A DNA stretch of 64,000 nt from Ectocarpus siliculosus (taxonomy: Eukaryota > Sar > Phaeophyceae > Ectocarpales > Ectocarpaceae): positions 51,757-115,756 of the forward strand of contig FN649743.1 in assembly GCA_000310025.1 (NCBI GenBank), read 5' to 3'. The first letter of the stretch is position 1. The number at the start of each line of letters is the position of its first letter. The notes under the pieces are model-generated. The model was not told where the DNA came from. It saw nothing but the letters and a program-made list of their open reading frames with translations, and made no database searches. Positions 36,001 to 48,596 of this stretch are shown here, piece by piece. The position numbers and the translations under genes are program-made.

Positions 36001-39000
36001 AGGTTGGTTCCCGCCGTGAGTTGACGTATCAGAACACATACCGTAGGTTTGAAGATTTTCTTACAGGCGCCCCAACGTTCCGGCTATTTTTCTACAGAGA
36101 AACCCTTCTACCACGTGTTGTTTTCATGCATGAATCCTCCCTGGAGCTCAAAGACTCCCCTACTCACCCAACAAACTGCATTGCGCAACTGTCTTAAGAT
36201 GAAGAACGTTAGCGTCATCGCCGAAGCAGGTTTTGGATGGGGGGTCGGTTCAGCGACGTTGTGCATCGTCGTTCTTACAGTAGCCTCGGCGATAGGGGGA
36301 TCCTCGGAGAGGGTGATTGAGGCTTGTACGACTTGCTGTACGCCCCGCTCAAAACACGTCGTATCAGGCACCGTTCACTGTGATACTGCATGTCCTAAGC
36401 CGATACATCACATCGGAATCCTGGTACTGCCCATCACGAACCCCCCTTCTGATACGTCTGGTATGACCTGTATTGCCCCCCCTCCGCCCTCTCTCCATCT
36501 CGTGCGTACTCCCTGTAATTGGACCCGTCCCTCTGAGAGCTCCCCCGTTTTCTCTTCTCGCCATGCTACGATAGATATTTAGACTGCACAACAACTCTCA
36601 CTGGGATTCGATTGAAGTAAAGAAATGTCTTCAGAAGAGAGATAGGAGCACCCGAAGTTGAAGGGAGGGGGGGTATGACTAGAGGGGCCCCCAAAGGGTG
36701 ACGGCGGACCGTACGGCAGAACGGGTCCCCGAAGATATTAACGGTGTCCGTCACCAACAAATGGACCCCGAATCAAGGGGGGGCTGGGGGGCTAAGCTGC
36801 AGCATGCCTCACAGCCTTGCTCGGATCTGGCGGTATTGCACCTTCCCCATGCAAACACTACAGAGAGGTACTCCTACTGGTAGAGCTTTAGCCACCCTCA
36901 ATCGGTGGTGGAAAAATGTTAGGTTCACAGTAGCTCGTCTCACGAACATAGTCCGGGTGGAGGGAAAGGGGCACGTTTCAACAAAGGTTCGGAAACAATT
37001 TTATCACACAAAACCTGCATGCACCTTGACGAAGAGTCCTTCGTGAACCATCTTCTCCAGGAACTCCCTCGCCAGCTCTCTGGTGATCTCGAGGTGGGCC
37101 ATGAGACTCCTACGACGGATAGATACCATGCAAGCCGAACGTCTCATTTCTAGGCTTGTGCTAGTAGGCATCATTCGTTCAAAGGGTTGTTGTGTTCAAA
37201 GGAGTGCTGCACTTCAGAGTACTACACATGACACTCTAGTCCTTTCCGGTGACGGACATCCCGCCCAATAACCAACCTAAATTTCGGTGGATGCGACATT
37301 GTAGGTGTGCTAATTTCGGGCCTACGGAGAAACGGGCCACGGGCCATAGTACGATTGCTTCTGTGGATTGCCGCTGAAGAAAAACCCGATAAGACGTGAA
37401 TATTGAATAGCACAACCAACCAGCGTACTGCCTCGACGTTCAAGGATCTTACGTGTGGGTCGGCCGGGCCTGCGTAGCGGCCCAGGCCCTGGCCGCGTCG
37501 TACTCGCTCGTCACGGTCATTTGGGCGGGCCGAACCTCGTACCCGGTGATATTTTCTTGGGCCTTGAAAGCTTGGTGGTGCCCGGCGTCATTGTCGCCGC
37601 TAGGGTGGGCCTGTGGCAGTTTAAGAGTGTAGGCACTACTTTTCGAAACCGGCAAGGGCAACGACAGTTTCCGTTTGAAACGTAGAGCCGCTCAAGAAGA
37701 ATACTAGATGAGGATCGCCAGCATGCTGGTCTCAGATTGTCCACCGCGAAAATGTCGGCAGGAAGCCACTTCCACCCAGCGTGAATCTATAGAAGATATA
37801 TGTGTGGCGGGCTACTGCCTACTTCGGACACCACCAAGGGTAACGGTTGAAATCAGGCACTGGCGCAGGCGGCGCGAGGAGAGCACTACGAAAATGAAGA
37901 CAATGCACAACGCATAATGACGGCATAATGTCGTTGGCCCTACGTTGTTGGAGGACACGTTGAGGTTGGTCATCATGCCAGACACCATTCTCGAGACGTC
38001 CCTCGTGGAAACTGTCTCCGGTACCATTGTCTGCTCGTCGTCATCGTCGCTGTCGTCTTCCTCGTCTTCTTCTGGCCCGGCCTTGCACTTGAGAAGGTTC
38101 CTGTCCTTGGCCCACCTGAACCAGGGAGAGAGAGCCCCAGCAACAAGGTCGTTGGTGCTACACTAGCACATGGAGCCAGCTAAGACGGTGGGAGCCGAAC
38201 ACATCTGATTACTTGAAAGTTCAAGAGTCTGAGAGTTGCTCGTATCGTGCGCGCGTGCGTGCGTGCGATTGACATTTACATCGATCGTTCTAACCGGCCA
38301 ACTAATTAGACCAAGATGACACCCGGAAAACAGCGTGAATATTATTTGGTTCCTCATCAGCAGAATAATGCCTCATGTTCGAGAGACTAAGGAATTACCT
38401 CGAACGCTTCACCAAGGACGAATCAGTTTTGAATAACGCTTTTCCTATCGTTGCGCGACCAAACATCGCGCCATTCCTTGCCGAAAGTCTCATGCGAAGA
38501 ACTGGATAGAAGCATCTATATCACCACTACATGACCACTACGCATTGACGAACCACCCGCAGGTGGAAGAACCTTCAGGCCAAGTCGTCCAGGATATTTT
38601 TGGCGTTCAATAGGCTGTCAGTTGTTTCGTTTACGCCTGTTCTTCGTCATCAGAAACCTCCGCCGAAGTGGTTATCGCCACGGCTTGAGCACGCGCCTTG
38701 CGTGTGTGGATCAAGCCGCTACGGGAACGGTCGCTATATCTGAATACCCCCGAGCATCATCGCTGCGGTAGCGCAAACTATACTATTTCGAGCGAAACGC
38801 CAAAGTCGAGGAAGAGGTGGGTAAATATTTTCCGATCGACACGCGCAGGGAAGCACTAGACTGTTGCTCCTCTGAGGCAAGCTGCAATTGGTTCAAATAC
38901 GCTCACATTGAAGCTTCAGAGCTTTATGACAAGCCAACTCCGAGGAGTTCACGCTCAAAACGGCCTCTGCGCAATATGCTGTCAGTGTGACTATACGTAT

Positions 39001-42000
39001 GTATGGCCCTTTGTGGGAAAATCCGTTAGTTTTTCGTTCCTTCATGGAATCTGGTTCAAATCGAAGAGACCCTGAAACACCTACCTGCCGTGACCGCAGC
39101 ACACAACAAAAAGTCGACAACTTATATCCTTGCGATTCTGGGACACGATTTACAGGATCGTCATTACCTTTGCCTAATTGTTAGCTCTGGAACCAACAAC
39201 TCTATTTTTATCTACAGGAACAAGAGGATTGGTATTAAATCGGTCAGTACAAGTTCACCTCGGGGTATTCTTTAGAGAGCTACTATAGTCTCCCGTGCAA
39301 CTTTAGAAGAATTTCGGTTGGAACTTGTCAGGAAAACTGGACGGAAATATTCCTGACACGAGACAAACACGGCTCTCGCTCTCGAGCTACACTGTCTGGA
39401 GATTCTACTGGAAGACCCGTTTTGCTCACTACTTTCGAGAATAGCACGCAATCGGGTCCCTATCGGGAAAAGCAGGTGACTCAATACCTCTCCGCATAGC
39501 GCAGCTGTTTGAGACAGGCGTCAAAAGGTTTTTACGAAGTATCGCCTACTGTGCCCCGTCCCGAAATGTCGGTATCGCGTGGCCCGAAAACTAGGTGACA
39601 GTTGGCGATTCCGACCATGATGCCGTATACCAACAACTCAGATATCCACTTGCCTGCCGTCGCAGGACCTCTCCCCGTCGCTATCTTCATCGCTGTCGTC
39701 CGACGAGTTGCTGCCACCATCTGCGGTTGTCGCGTCTGGATCTTCGCGGTGCGACTGCTCTTGCGTGTCGTATCCCCTAAACCTCAGCTGTACCGTATTC
39801 GAAACGAAAACGCGCGACGTGCTTGTGTTAATCACGGCTTCCGCGGCGGGCCTTGGAAACATATTTTGACTAGATGTGGTGGTTGTTCCCGGTATTGCAG
39901 GGTCCCTGGCCAAACCGTTCCAGAGGTTCCATGAAGGGAAACTTCCTTGTTGCTTCAACACATTGTCTCGCGAACCAGCACCACTTGATGCACGCAATGT
40001 TCTTGGGCACACAGCTACAACGTCTTGACGTCTTTGATTTCCGATCTACGGAATACACATCGTAGAGAGACGGCGACAACATCACCCCAACGGTCGTCGA
40101 AGGGAGCGCGCACGCGAGGCGCGCCAGTCACATGTGGCGACGGCGTACCGAGAGCGTGTGGTGAGGAGTCTGGAGGTCGCCGATCTTGATCTTCAGCTTG
40201 TTGTGAATCTCTTTGTCGGACTTGCCGTTCTTGAAGGCGAGCTCGGAGGGATCGGCCTCTCTGAAGTAGTCTGGCTGCCACCCCGGCGGCGTACGGTCAT
40301 CGAAGTACCACAACTGAAACATTCCGACGATCAGATTCAACCACCAACGACAGGTTGCAGTATTGGGTAGACATTTGCACTGCGTTTTAAGGTCAGGCCC
40401 ACGGTGAAACGTTCTCCGGCATGTATCTTACCACACATTGCAAAGAAGAGAAAAAACATGAAGAACGCGTGATACTCTCACAGATGTTTTCCCTTTCGTT
40501 CTATAGTCTTCAATGTAAAACTTGGCAGTTCACCGGGTTTTTAGGTACATACACAGTAGAACCCGCCGGTCATGTCTCGAAAACGCAACTAGGTGAAGAT
40601 GCAACCAAGCGGTATTTTGCGGCGTAACACGCGTAGGCTACATCTTGGCACCAACCTTGATGTTGAGAATCCTCTCCCTGGGTAGCTCTCCGAGTGTGTT
40701 GCCGAACGAAATGAGTGACCGGATCAGGTTGATGAGCTCGTTCTTGGCACTTTTGACGGTAGTCACCTTCCGTTCGACCGAGTCGATCAACAACAAAACG
40801 TCAGTCAAATCATTGCCAAAGATGTGTACTTCGATAACAGCTACACCGGGAAGGAATAGTGGGTGTGAAGCGACCAAGAGAAGTCGTTCGTGGATTCAGA
40901 GTCGTCCCCACGCGGCTACCCGGCTCTTGATAGGGATAGGATAGTACACGCCAGAATTTCTTACACTGTACCATATGAGCGACCGTGCTGAGGAAGGACT
41001 AACCTGAAACATTGTTGACAGCACACCAGTGCAGGTTGACGTCGATCAGCGTTGACTGCTAACAGGAGCCCCTACCTCACGATTGCCTTGAAATCGATGC
41101 ACGAAAAAACTCTTCCCAAGATATCCAATACAGATACTTCAGACCAGTAGCACGGATGAAGCGCCCTCGAAATGTAACACTAAACCTAACGTTTTGTATC
41201 AGCTCGGGGAATTACTGCACGACATTAGCCTATCGGTTTAGCGCCTGGGATGACTTTTTTTGTTTCCGAATTTCTCCTATAGTAGGACACATTTTTTGGC
41301 ATCAGTCTACGAATTCTTCATTTTCTACGGTTACAGCAATCTCAGCAATCTTGTGCATTTTTGGAATGCCGCGACATCAAAGTGCATTGCATTCCGAGAT
41401 AGTCGCGAAAGTCACAACTATCTCGTATACCACATTGTTTTCAAGTGTAATTGCATATTGGTTCACTGGGGTTCCCGTTTTTTTGCTTGCGGATTTCCCG
41501 CGAATCACCGCGATGTGCCGAGCAATGATTCACAATTCAAGGTCATCCTTTCCTAGTCGTCTCCGTGAGGGGGGGTGGGGACTTCGGAACAGCACTAGGC
41601 TTCACATTGGTCAACGTAAATGGTGGAAACAGTTAGGCTGATTCAATGTCCAAAATGACTTGTGGCATGTGGACGACATGCTGAAAGGGCTTAAGCAAAC
41701 CTTCGTGCCGCTGAAGATGACGGCCTCGTCCTCTTGATCCTCTGGGTAGGAAAGGTCGAAGGAGTAGGCCTCCCGTGGGTTCTCGTGGTTAGGAGACATA
41801 ATAATGAACTCCATCCGACGGAGGTACCTGGTGGGGATGAATGCGACGAACCGAGGAGGACGTCGCTCGGAAAATGAACGGGTATGGTTGGAATTTGACC
41901 GTGGACAGAGCGGGCGGAGTCTCCTACTTCCGCGGTCTGTGGTAATCGAAACTCCAACACCTGGAAAACAGTGTAGTTCCTGATCACAACCTTCGAAACT

Positions 42001-44391
42001 ATGTGAGTAGGAGGGTTTGGTGACAGTTGTACGTACATGTAGATCAAGGGTCGTATTCACTCCCGTGTATCACGTGTTTCCGAGGAACTTTGTGGCTTGC
42101 TACAAATCAACAACATATTCACTCCAGAGTGAATGCCGCCTTCCAGGGTGTAAGAGTCGAGACGCCAAGTCTTTGATGAAATCTGAAAAAAATATTTAAG
42201 CATTTACACAGACCCCTGCTGAACCGTACACTATTCCCAACCCTATCAACAACCATTCGAATGAAATGGTTGATGCCAGCCCGACCAGAAACCCACAGCA
42301 ACTCACTCAGTCTCGCCCTCGTACAGCAATCAAAAGATCCGAACATCTAAACTGATCCAAAGGCTCGATCGAAACTTGCGCACAATGCCACCATTCATTG
42401 GGAACCCCGTGACGCACCGGCTGCAATATCGTCTAAGAACCTAAATCCGCCAACCTGTGCTCGACAGCCTTGAAGACGCCCGACTCGAGCCACATGGTGA
42501 GGTCGTACGCTTCTTGGTCTTTCACCACAGTCTCATCAGTGTCGGCGTCTCGCGTCGCAGCATCTAGCTGATAGATCTTCATGCCCGCTGGGTTGACAAC
42601 ACAGGCGATTGTCGTGTGGTTTGCAAAGGGAGGTAGGTGCAGGTTCCTCTACTAGCATAAATTGGGGAGTGCATCGCTTCACGGCGGTTGGAAGAAGCAC
42701 AGGCATCGCTGGAGGCTAAGCTGCAAGAGGCGTGCTGCGAGCAGGAGAGCGCATCCGGCTAAGAAAATATTTCAGCCCATCAGTGTAGGCACAACGGCGG
42801 GTTGTGGGGAAATACTACGTGATATTTCGTGGGGTAACGTCATATGTCATTGAGGTGCCCCTGAGTATGTAGGTCGCGACCAACAAGCAAGCAGTTGAAG
42901 TAGACACCCGCCCTCTGTCCAGCTATCCGAGGGCCCTGGCTTACCGTAGGTCCGCTCCTGGAAGCACTTGGCGGGGAAAATGCCGCGAAGATGGCAAACA
43001 GTGCTGATGGACACCCGGATGAGGTTCTTGACCAGGGTTAGAGACTGGGTCTCCGTCACCTGATTCGTTCCCACGGAACCGCCATGGGGAGGGGATTAGA
43101 GGCAGAATGTTTGAAATTATGACCAGCACTATGGCGAAGGCGGGGGGAAATGACATGCCGAAGAAGAGTATCCGGAGCCCCAAGTTGAGGGGAAAGTACG
43201 ACTGTTTGGGGGGGGGGGGACAACCTGTTAGTCGTCAAGCAAAGTATCGACATCGGAAAGCTGTCAAAACTTCAAGGATCTGACGAGCATCGACACCTGC
43301 AGCAGGAGTGAATTTCACATTGCCCGCGTATCTACGGGCTAGTGAATGTTGAGAGAATTGCAGGCCTCTTACAGCAGGAGTGAGACTCCCCTACCTGCAT
43401 TTTGACGTTAGGATCGTCGTCGTTAGTGGGATCACATGGCATTGCCAAGAACAATATTCCAATACCGCTTTTCACTGGACCACCACGAGCTGAAAAGAGA
43501 TTGTCTGACGTTTGACGCCATGTCATGAAGCAAGTTTACACCGGAATGGATTATCCCATGAGAGGATTCGTGAACTCCAAGTGGTGACCGAGGGTGGATT
43601 TAGATATACATGTATGAAGATTTAGACGGTGGTTCGCACGCTCATGCAGGAAAAACATGGGAATGGTGATAGCAAGAGCTTGAAAAATATGAAACGTGCG
43701 CGAGCAACGAGCGTGACGGGTAGAGGCGACACTACTACACTACTCGAAGCAGACGCCGTCACCGCCATGCAACGATCGCTTCGGAATTTATTCACATGAT
43801 GTGTGCTCGCTCGGCCCACTTCCAGCCGCAGGAGGGCGATGGTGAACATGCGGCGAGAGTGGTACCCGTATCATCAATCTAGTGCCGACAGTAGTCCGGT
43901 CCGCGGGATGACATGACGGCGATCTCGGAAGACCCACAACCGCTGTCGGGACCTTTCAATTTGCCTCTTTTCGGCCACATGGTCACTCGATCACGCGCCT
44001 CCTTGCGAGAAGTGATACGTGAAAGAAAGAAGATCGTGTTATGAACTCTACTCTGCCGACTGTGAGATCTGTCTTTGTCATGTGAGCGTGAGCATACACC
44101 CTGGCCAAGGACGAAACTTCGAAGATGGCCTGAATGCCCTGGATGTATGTATGACGCACCCAGTGAGAGTGAAATCCCTGAAAACGAAAGCCTGTGAGGG
44201 ATCGTCGCATGCAAGCACGAACCACGCGTAGGTATCTCGAGATGTAGACGTTCATTGGCGCGTTGAGTTCTTCAGACATTGTAAGGTCTGTTGCTGTTCC
44301 GGTCAGTGTGAGTCGTTCGTTTGCTGATGTGGCTACCTGTCATTCCCGCCACCAGAGAGAGACAGAGAGAGAATGAGAGACAGTGAGGGAG

Positions 44392-44457
<66 letters not shown>

Positions 44458-44657
44458 TCCAAGGAGCACGAGAATATGCATGCGCTAGCCTTTCCTTTCC
44501 ATGGATTATCTTGAGTCACCTGAGCTTGTAGCTCCTTCTGGGCTTGCTGTGCTGATCTCGTGCGTGAAGCCTGTGGCTGCTGGGCGTTGCCCGCCTGCTG
44601 GATAATTGCCATGTTTGTTGAATTGTTGGTCTTGCTCCTGGCCTTTGCGCCAGTCAT
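33078..44657 (-). CDS. HOP1/ASY1-type meiotic HORMA-domain protein
   Basis: Fourteen exons, minus strand: 44657-44520, 43059-42945, 42587-42455, 41827-41701, 40766-40656, 40313-40149, 39787-39654, 38115-37944, 37610-37453, 37109-37025, 35938-35771, 35009-34927, 33960-33747 and about 33203-33078, giving about 640 residues, close to the Hop1/ASY1 length. Phases agree throughout. The HORMA domain (about 47-265) is unmistakable: TETQSLTLVKNLIRVSIS, HLRGIFP, YAGMKI, WLESGVFKAVEHRYLRRMEF, EAYSFDLSY, LIRSLISFGNTLGELP and YFDDRTPPGWQPDYF. HORMA axis proteins coat meiotic chromosome axes and promote inter-homologue recombination. Acidic linkers follow; then a short helical stretch, ITRELAREFLEKMVHEGLF, may be a winged-helix (SWIRM-like) remnant. 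The C-terminus ends SLATNPIHQYVPTKRLR plus five residues, a candidate closure motif. Exon 7 may use a GC donor. The boundaries of exons 12 and 14 are least sure. Confidence 0.88.
43395..43504 (-). other. Possible extra exon inside HOP1 intron 1
   Basis: Acceptor (aacgtcag) and donor (gtagggg) flank an open stretch including GGPVKSGIGILFLAM. Its 110-base length and phase do not fit between HOP1 exons 1 and 2 on its own, so it would need a partner exon or be an alternative or unrelated exon. Another open stretch beginning MSEELNAPMNVYISRYL lies at about 44230-44279. Confidence 0.25.
44396..44447. repeat. GA dinucleotide microsatellite
   Basis: About 25 GA units grade into GACA repeats in HOP1 intron 1, close to the exon 1 donor. 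On the coding strand this is a long CT tract. Confidence 0.9.
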
Positions 44658-45491
44658 CCCGAACCGACTGAAACTTAAAGCAAACAAGGTGGTTCAGGCA
44701 GGTGGTAGAAAGCTGCTGTCGTGACAATTTAGCGGTACAACACAGCAGGGCATGGAGGGGAAGAGTGAACAGTGAGTGAAGTCAGTGAGTCTTGTAGCAG
44801 GAACGACCATTATAAGACGGCCTCTCTGCGTTTGTAGGCATGTGAGGGGCGCCGTGCTCTATGCAGCAGTTGTGCAGCAGTAACAATTGTAGTTTCCTTC
44901 ATAATATACGTATCAAAAACTGACCTGATCGCTCAGTGCGACTCACTCCGTTGTTGTTCTACAGCCAACTCTAAAGTCTTACAGTGATAGGACCGCGTGC
45001 GTTTGAACAGATTTATTAGGGCGCGATTCTCCTATGACTCGCCACAAACGTATCGTATGTGGTGATTTATTTTCAAAGCAGTTCTCTATGCCCCCCTTTC
45101 CTCAGACATAGCATATCCCAGGTGGGGTATTGATGCTAGGGAACACAGCCTTTGGCGGTGTGCGATTTGGTAGCAGCACCGCTCTCCCGGCACAGAAAAC
45201 GCGGGTGAATATATCTCACCATATGTGTTGACCAGGTAGAGGAAAAATGCCATAAACTTCCTTGGCTTTGAAGCGATGGCCACACATGCACGTGATCTGG
45301 TCTCCTACCCATACGCTCCGGCACGAGAGCGGGCCCTCCTCTGTTTGAAAGAGATGTCTGAGGCGGCCCGCTCCTGATATCACTCAACAGCAGTTATGAT
45401 GAAAGTTCTCGAAATCACACGATAGGCGCAAAAGCACAGCGAGCCGTGTTTCATTGCGGTCGAAGACGGTTCACCTTACCTCGTGGTAGAT
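44658..45491. promoter_or_regulatory. Divergent intergenic region, HOP1 and methyltransferase
   Basis: An 834-bp space separates the two predicted start codons, which point away from each other, so both promoters should lie here. No TATA-like or repeat element stands out. A motif ATTTTCAAAGC near 45070 matches the inner ends of the small inverted-repeat elements elsewhere. Confidence 0.5.
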
Positions 45492-48400
45492 ATGCCCTTG
45501 CACCGCGCGTTGCTTCTCGACCGCACCAAAGACTTTGGTGTACGTCCCGAAGATGTGGTGTGCTTCTGTCGTGCGCGCGCGGCACCAAGTTGGGCCACAA
45601 CATTTGGAAATCCCGGTAAAGAGGGTATGTGGAGTTCTACGGGCTGCGGGCCCCCCTCAGAAATGACAGTCCCGTGATTCCCGTGTTGCACACCACACAT
45701 CAGCATCAGCTGATCAGCATCGTCCAGGGTTGCCGCAGAGCGAGTCCTACATGGACGAACTGGTAAGCCCTCACTGCTAGATAGCACGTGGTTCTTGGCT
45801 TGCCTTACATGTAGCCAGTTCATCATGGTCTCCTTTCGAAGGATGAATGCCTACCGTGTTTTGCAACTCATCCTCTTGCATACGTAAGCAAACTGGTCCT
45901 AAAATGTAACGTTCCCGTTGTCGCCTGAAGGTGTCACGAGTCACGGGTCCTGCTTTCAGTGCTGAAAACGTCGTGGCTGGTAGTCATCCCGTGCTGCTGA
46001 TCATGATTTTTTTGCCGTTTGCTGCTGATGAGTCTGTCCCTTGGCCTGGCCCGCTCCTGTAGCCTCTGCATCGCCGATGACTGCTGTGACATTAAGTGTC
46101 CGGGTTTCAAACCCTCACTTTCCCCATCCCACCGCAATTGTTGATCAGCGGTGCCCTGTTGGTGTCCTCCAGCTCTTGGATGCAATAGAGCCTCCCGCTT
46201 GTCTCACGCCGCGGATTCGGCTTGAGCTAGGTCTGTTGCCTGGCGATGAGGAAGGCGTCGACAGTCTGCACGCCGTGGCCGTCGCCAACCTTCGCCCGAC
46301 TGCGAGCGATGCGGCCGTCACGTTGGGCATCAGGTGCCTCCTGGCCTTGGGAGAGCTCTGCCGAGAGCTGGAGTGTTCCGAGCGTCTTGGGTTGGTCGGT
46401 GGACATCAGAACATTATCCGCCTGATGACAGAGGGAAACACCGCCGGACACCCGCGCCGCCGCGCGTCGGGGGCGTCCACCAAGATTAAGCAGCAGCAGG
46501 AGCAGCGGTCGAGAACTGGCGATGTTGACCAAGCTGGGAGTCAGGGGAAGCCAGGTGTACATGACGCCGGCGCGCGCTGTGATAGCGAGAGGGGGCAAGA
46601 GGAAGACGACGATGAGGATGAGGATGAAGTGCAGTCCGCGGCCGCCTTTGTTGCAGCTCAGGTGGTGTCTTCCGGATCAGCTTTCCCCATGCGCCAGATG
46701 TTGGGCGGGGAGGGATCGTCGGGGCTCGGAAGGTTCCCGCTGCGGTACATTTTTGTCATCGACCACGCTGATAGGCTGCACGAAACCCGGCCATCTGGTG
46801 CTGTGGGCACTGCTGAAGGTGGGGATGTCGGCGCCAGGGAGGTGGGTGGAGACGGAGAACGAATTTCAGTTTTGGTCCGACCGGTGAAGCGGCGGCAGCA
46901 CAGTCAGTTTGACGTCGGGTTCGTCATGTGGCCGGCCGCAATCATCCTCTCTCGGCTCCTGTGCCGAAACCCTAGCTTAGTCCGTGGTCGGCGCGTGCTC
47001 GAGATCGGGGCCGGTCTTGGCTTGGCTGGGCTCGTGGCCGCACGCATCCAGCAGGCGCCCTCCTCGGCGTCGAACACCTCGTTGGCGGGGCTTCCTTGCT
47101 CTAGCCGCGGAACTGTCGTGGGCAGCCGTAGCGATGTAGCCGCTGCAGCATCGGTAACCCTGAGCGATTTCAACCCCCTAGTTTTGAGGGCACTGGAGGC
47201 TAACGTGGCTCTCAACTCGCCTGATTGCGGTATGGCGGCGGACGGGGGGGTGTCTTGCGGTGTTCGGCGGGATGCCTCGAACTGCGACGAAGAGAATGGT
47301 AGCGTGCGGGCCAAACATGATCGAAGGGGAGAGGCGAAAGAGGCAACCGTCGAACATGGAACGGTGCACGTGCGACACCTCGACTGGGACAAGCTAGAGG
47401 GCGTGCCGGGGGTCGGCGCGGACAGCTGCCGGTCGTGCACTGTTGTTGAACTTGGGGGTGGCCGTACTCAAGCCGCTGAGTCCCAGCCTAGAGACGATGC
47501 CGACAGCGGCAGTTTTGACGACAGCGAGCCCAGCAGTTACGCCGCGGAGTCGTGCTTCCCGAGGGACGGTTGTGTAAATGGGGTGTCGCGAGGAGGCGAA
47601 GACAGTGGGGTTAAGGGCATTGAGCATGGGGAGCGGTTCGACGTCATCATTGCCTCGGATCACATCTGCCAGGTGAGCATGTGTTACTTTTAGACTTGCC
47701 ATGGTTCGTACCGCGTTTACTTGATTAAGAAGCTGTTTTGGTTGACCGAACGGAGCTCGACGCAACAGACGCCGTTTTAAGCAGCACCAAGCTCATTGTG
47801 TTACGCTGCTTCAGTTGTCGTGGTCAAATTCTTCTATTGACCGCTGCGCGCCTCACGCTGTCACCGTAAGCATTGTGCCTTCCTTGCCCTAGGTACGCAG
47901 AGTTCCTTTTGGAATATCACCACCGTTGTGCAGCAGAATGTCGACCCCTGGGATTTGTGTCTTGTTGTTATTGGAAGTCCGTACCCTACAACAGCGTGAC
48001 CCGGCCACGCTGATCCCCCGCGACGCAAGGCGCCATGGGTTGCAAATGATTTTGGGTGTATGGCGATCGTATTGAATCGAACCTAACGACTGAAGCAAAT
48101 ATGGTGCGATTTTGTCCAGCGCTCCATCACACGTGAGGTGTGTAAGTTCCACTCTATGCTCGACCACATCTCTCTCAGCATCGTGTCACCCGTCCCCGCC
48201 CGATCTTCGCCCGCTCCTGGTTCGTGCTCTCAGGCATCGGACGCGGAGGGCACTATTCGCGTCCTCCGAGCGATGCTCGCCGAGGCTCCGGGACCCACAG
48301 CAACACCGCCTACAGCAGCCCCAACAACACCACCACCACCGGCAACAAGGGGGCAGGCGCACTTCGTCGTGGCTCACCCGCGCACCCGCTGGGGCGTCGA

Positions 48401-48596
48401 CGCCCTCGTGCCTCTCCTTCGAGAAGCCCCGGGGCTGGACTTCACGTGCGAGGAAGTCACCGATCCTGACCTCGTGGGTGGGCTAGACGAGGCGGCGTAC
48501 TTGGCTTGGCTGCACGTACACGTGTGGACGGTCAGCGAGCGGGCGGTAGAGCCCGCAGCTGCTGCGGCTGCTGGAGCTCTGCTGGTTGCGGGGTAA
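45492..48596 (+). CDS. METTL21/FAM86-like protein lysine methyltransferase
   Basis: Three exons in phase: 45492-45615, 46063-47672 and 48234-48596, predicting about 698 residues. The catalytic core is a class I SAM-dependent methyltransferase of the Methyltransf_16 group. QFDVGFVMWPAAIILSRLL is the family's entry helix. VLEIGAGLGLAGLVAAR is SAM motif I, and SDFNPLVLRALEANV is the post-I acidic loop. RHLDW and FDVIIASDHICQ give the DxxxASD catalytic-side motif that spans the exon 2/3 junction. Exon 3 supplies the C-terminal strands (HFVVAHPRTRW). These enzymes methylate lysines on translation factors and chaperones; the substrate here cannot be told. Two long acidic or Gly/Ser-rich insertions interrupt the core, making it much longer than the usual 220-400 residues. 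The N-terminal 250 residues include a helical LLALGELCRELE segment. The first exon is the least certain part. Confidence 0.82.

Noticed and set aside
46145-47765. Several long minus-strand frames opposite the methyltransferase exon.
   Set aside because: The plus strand carries clear SAM-binding motifs; the opposite frames are low-complexity shadows.
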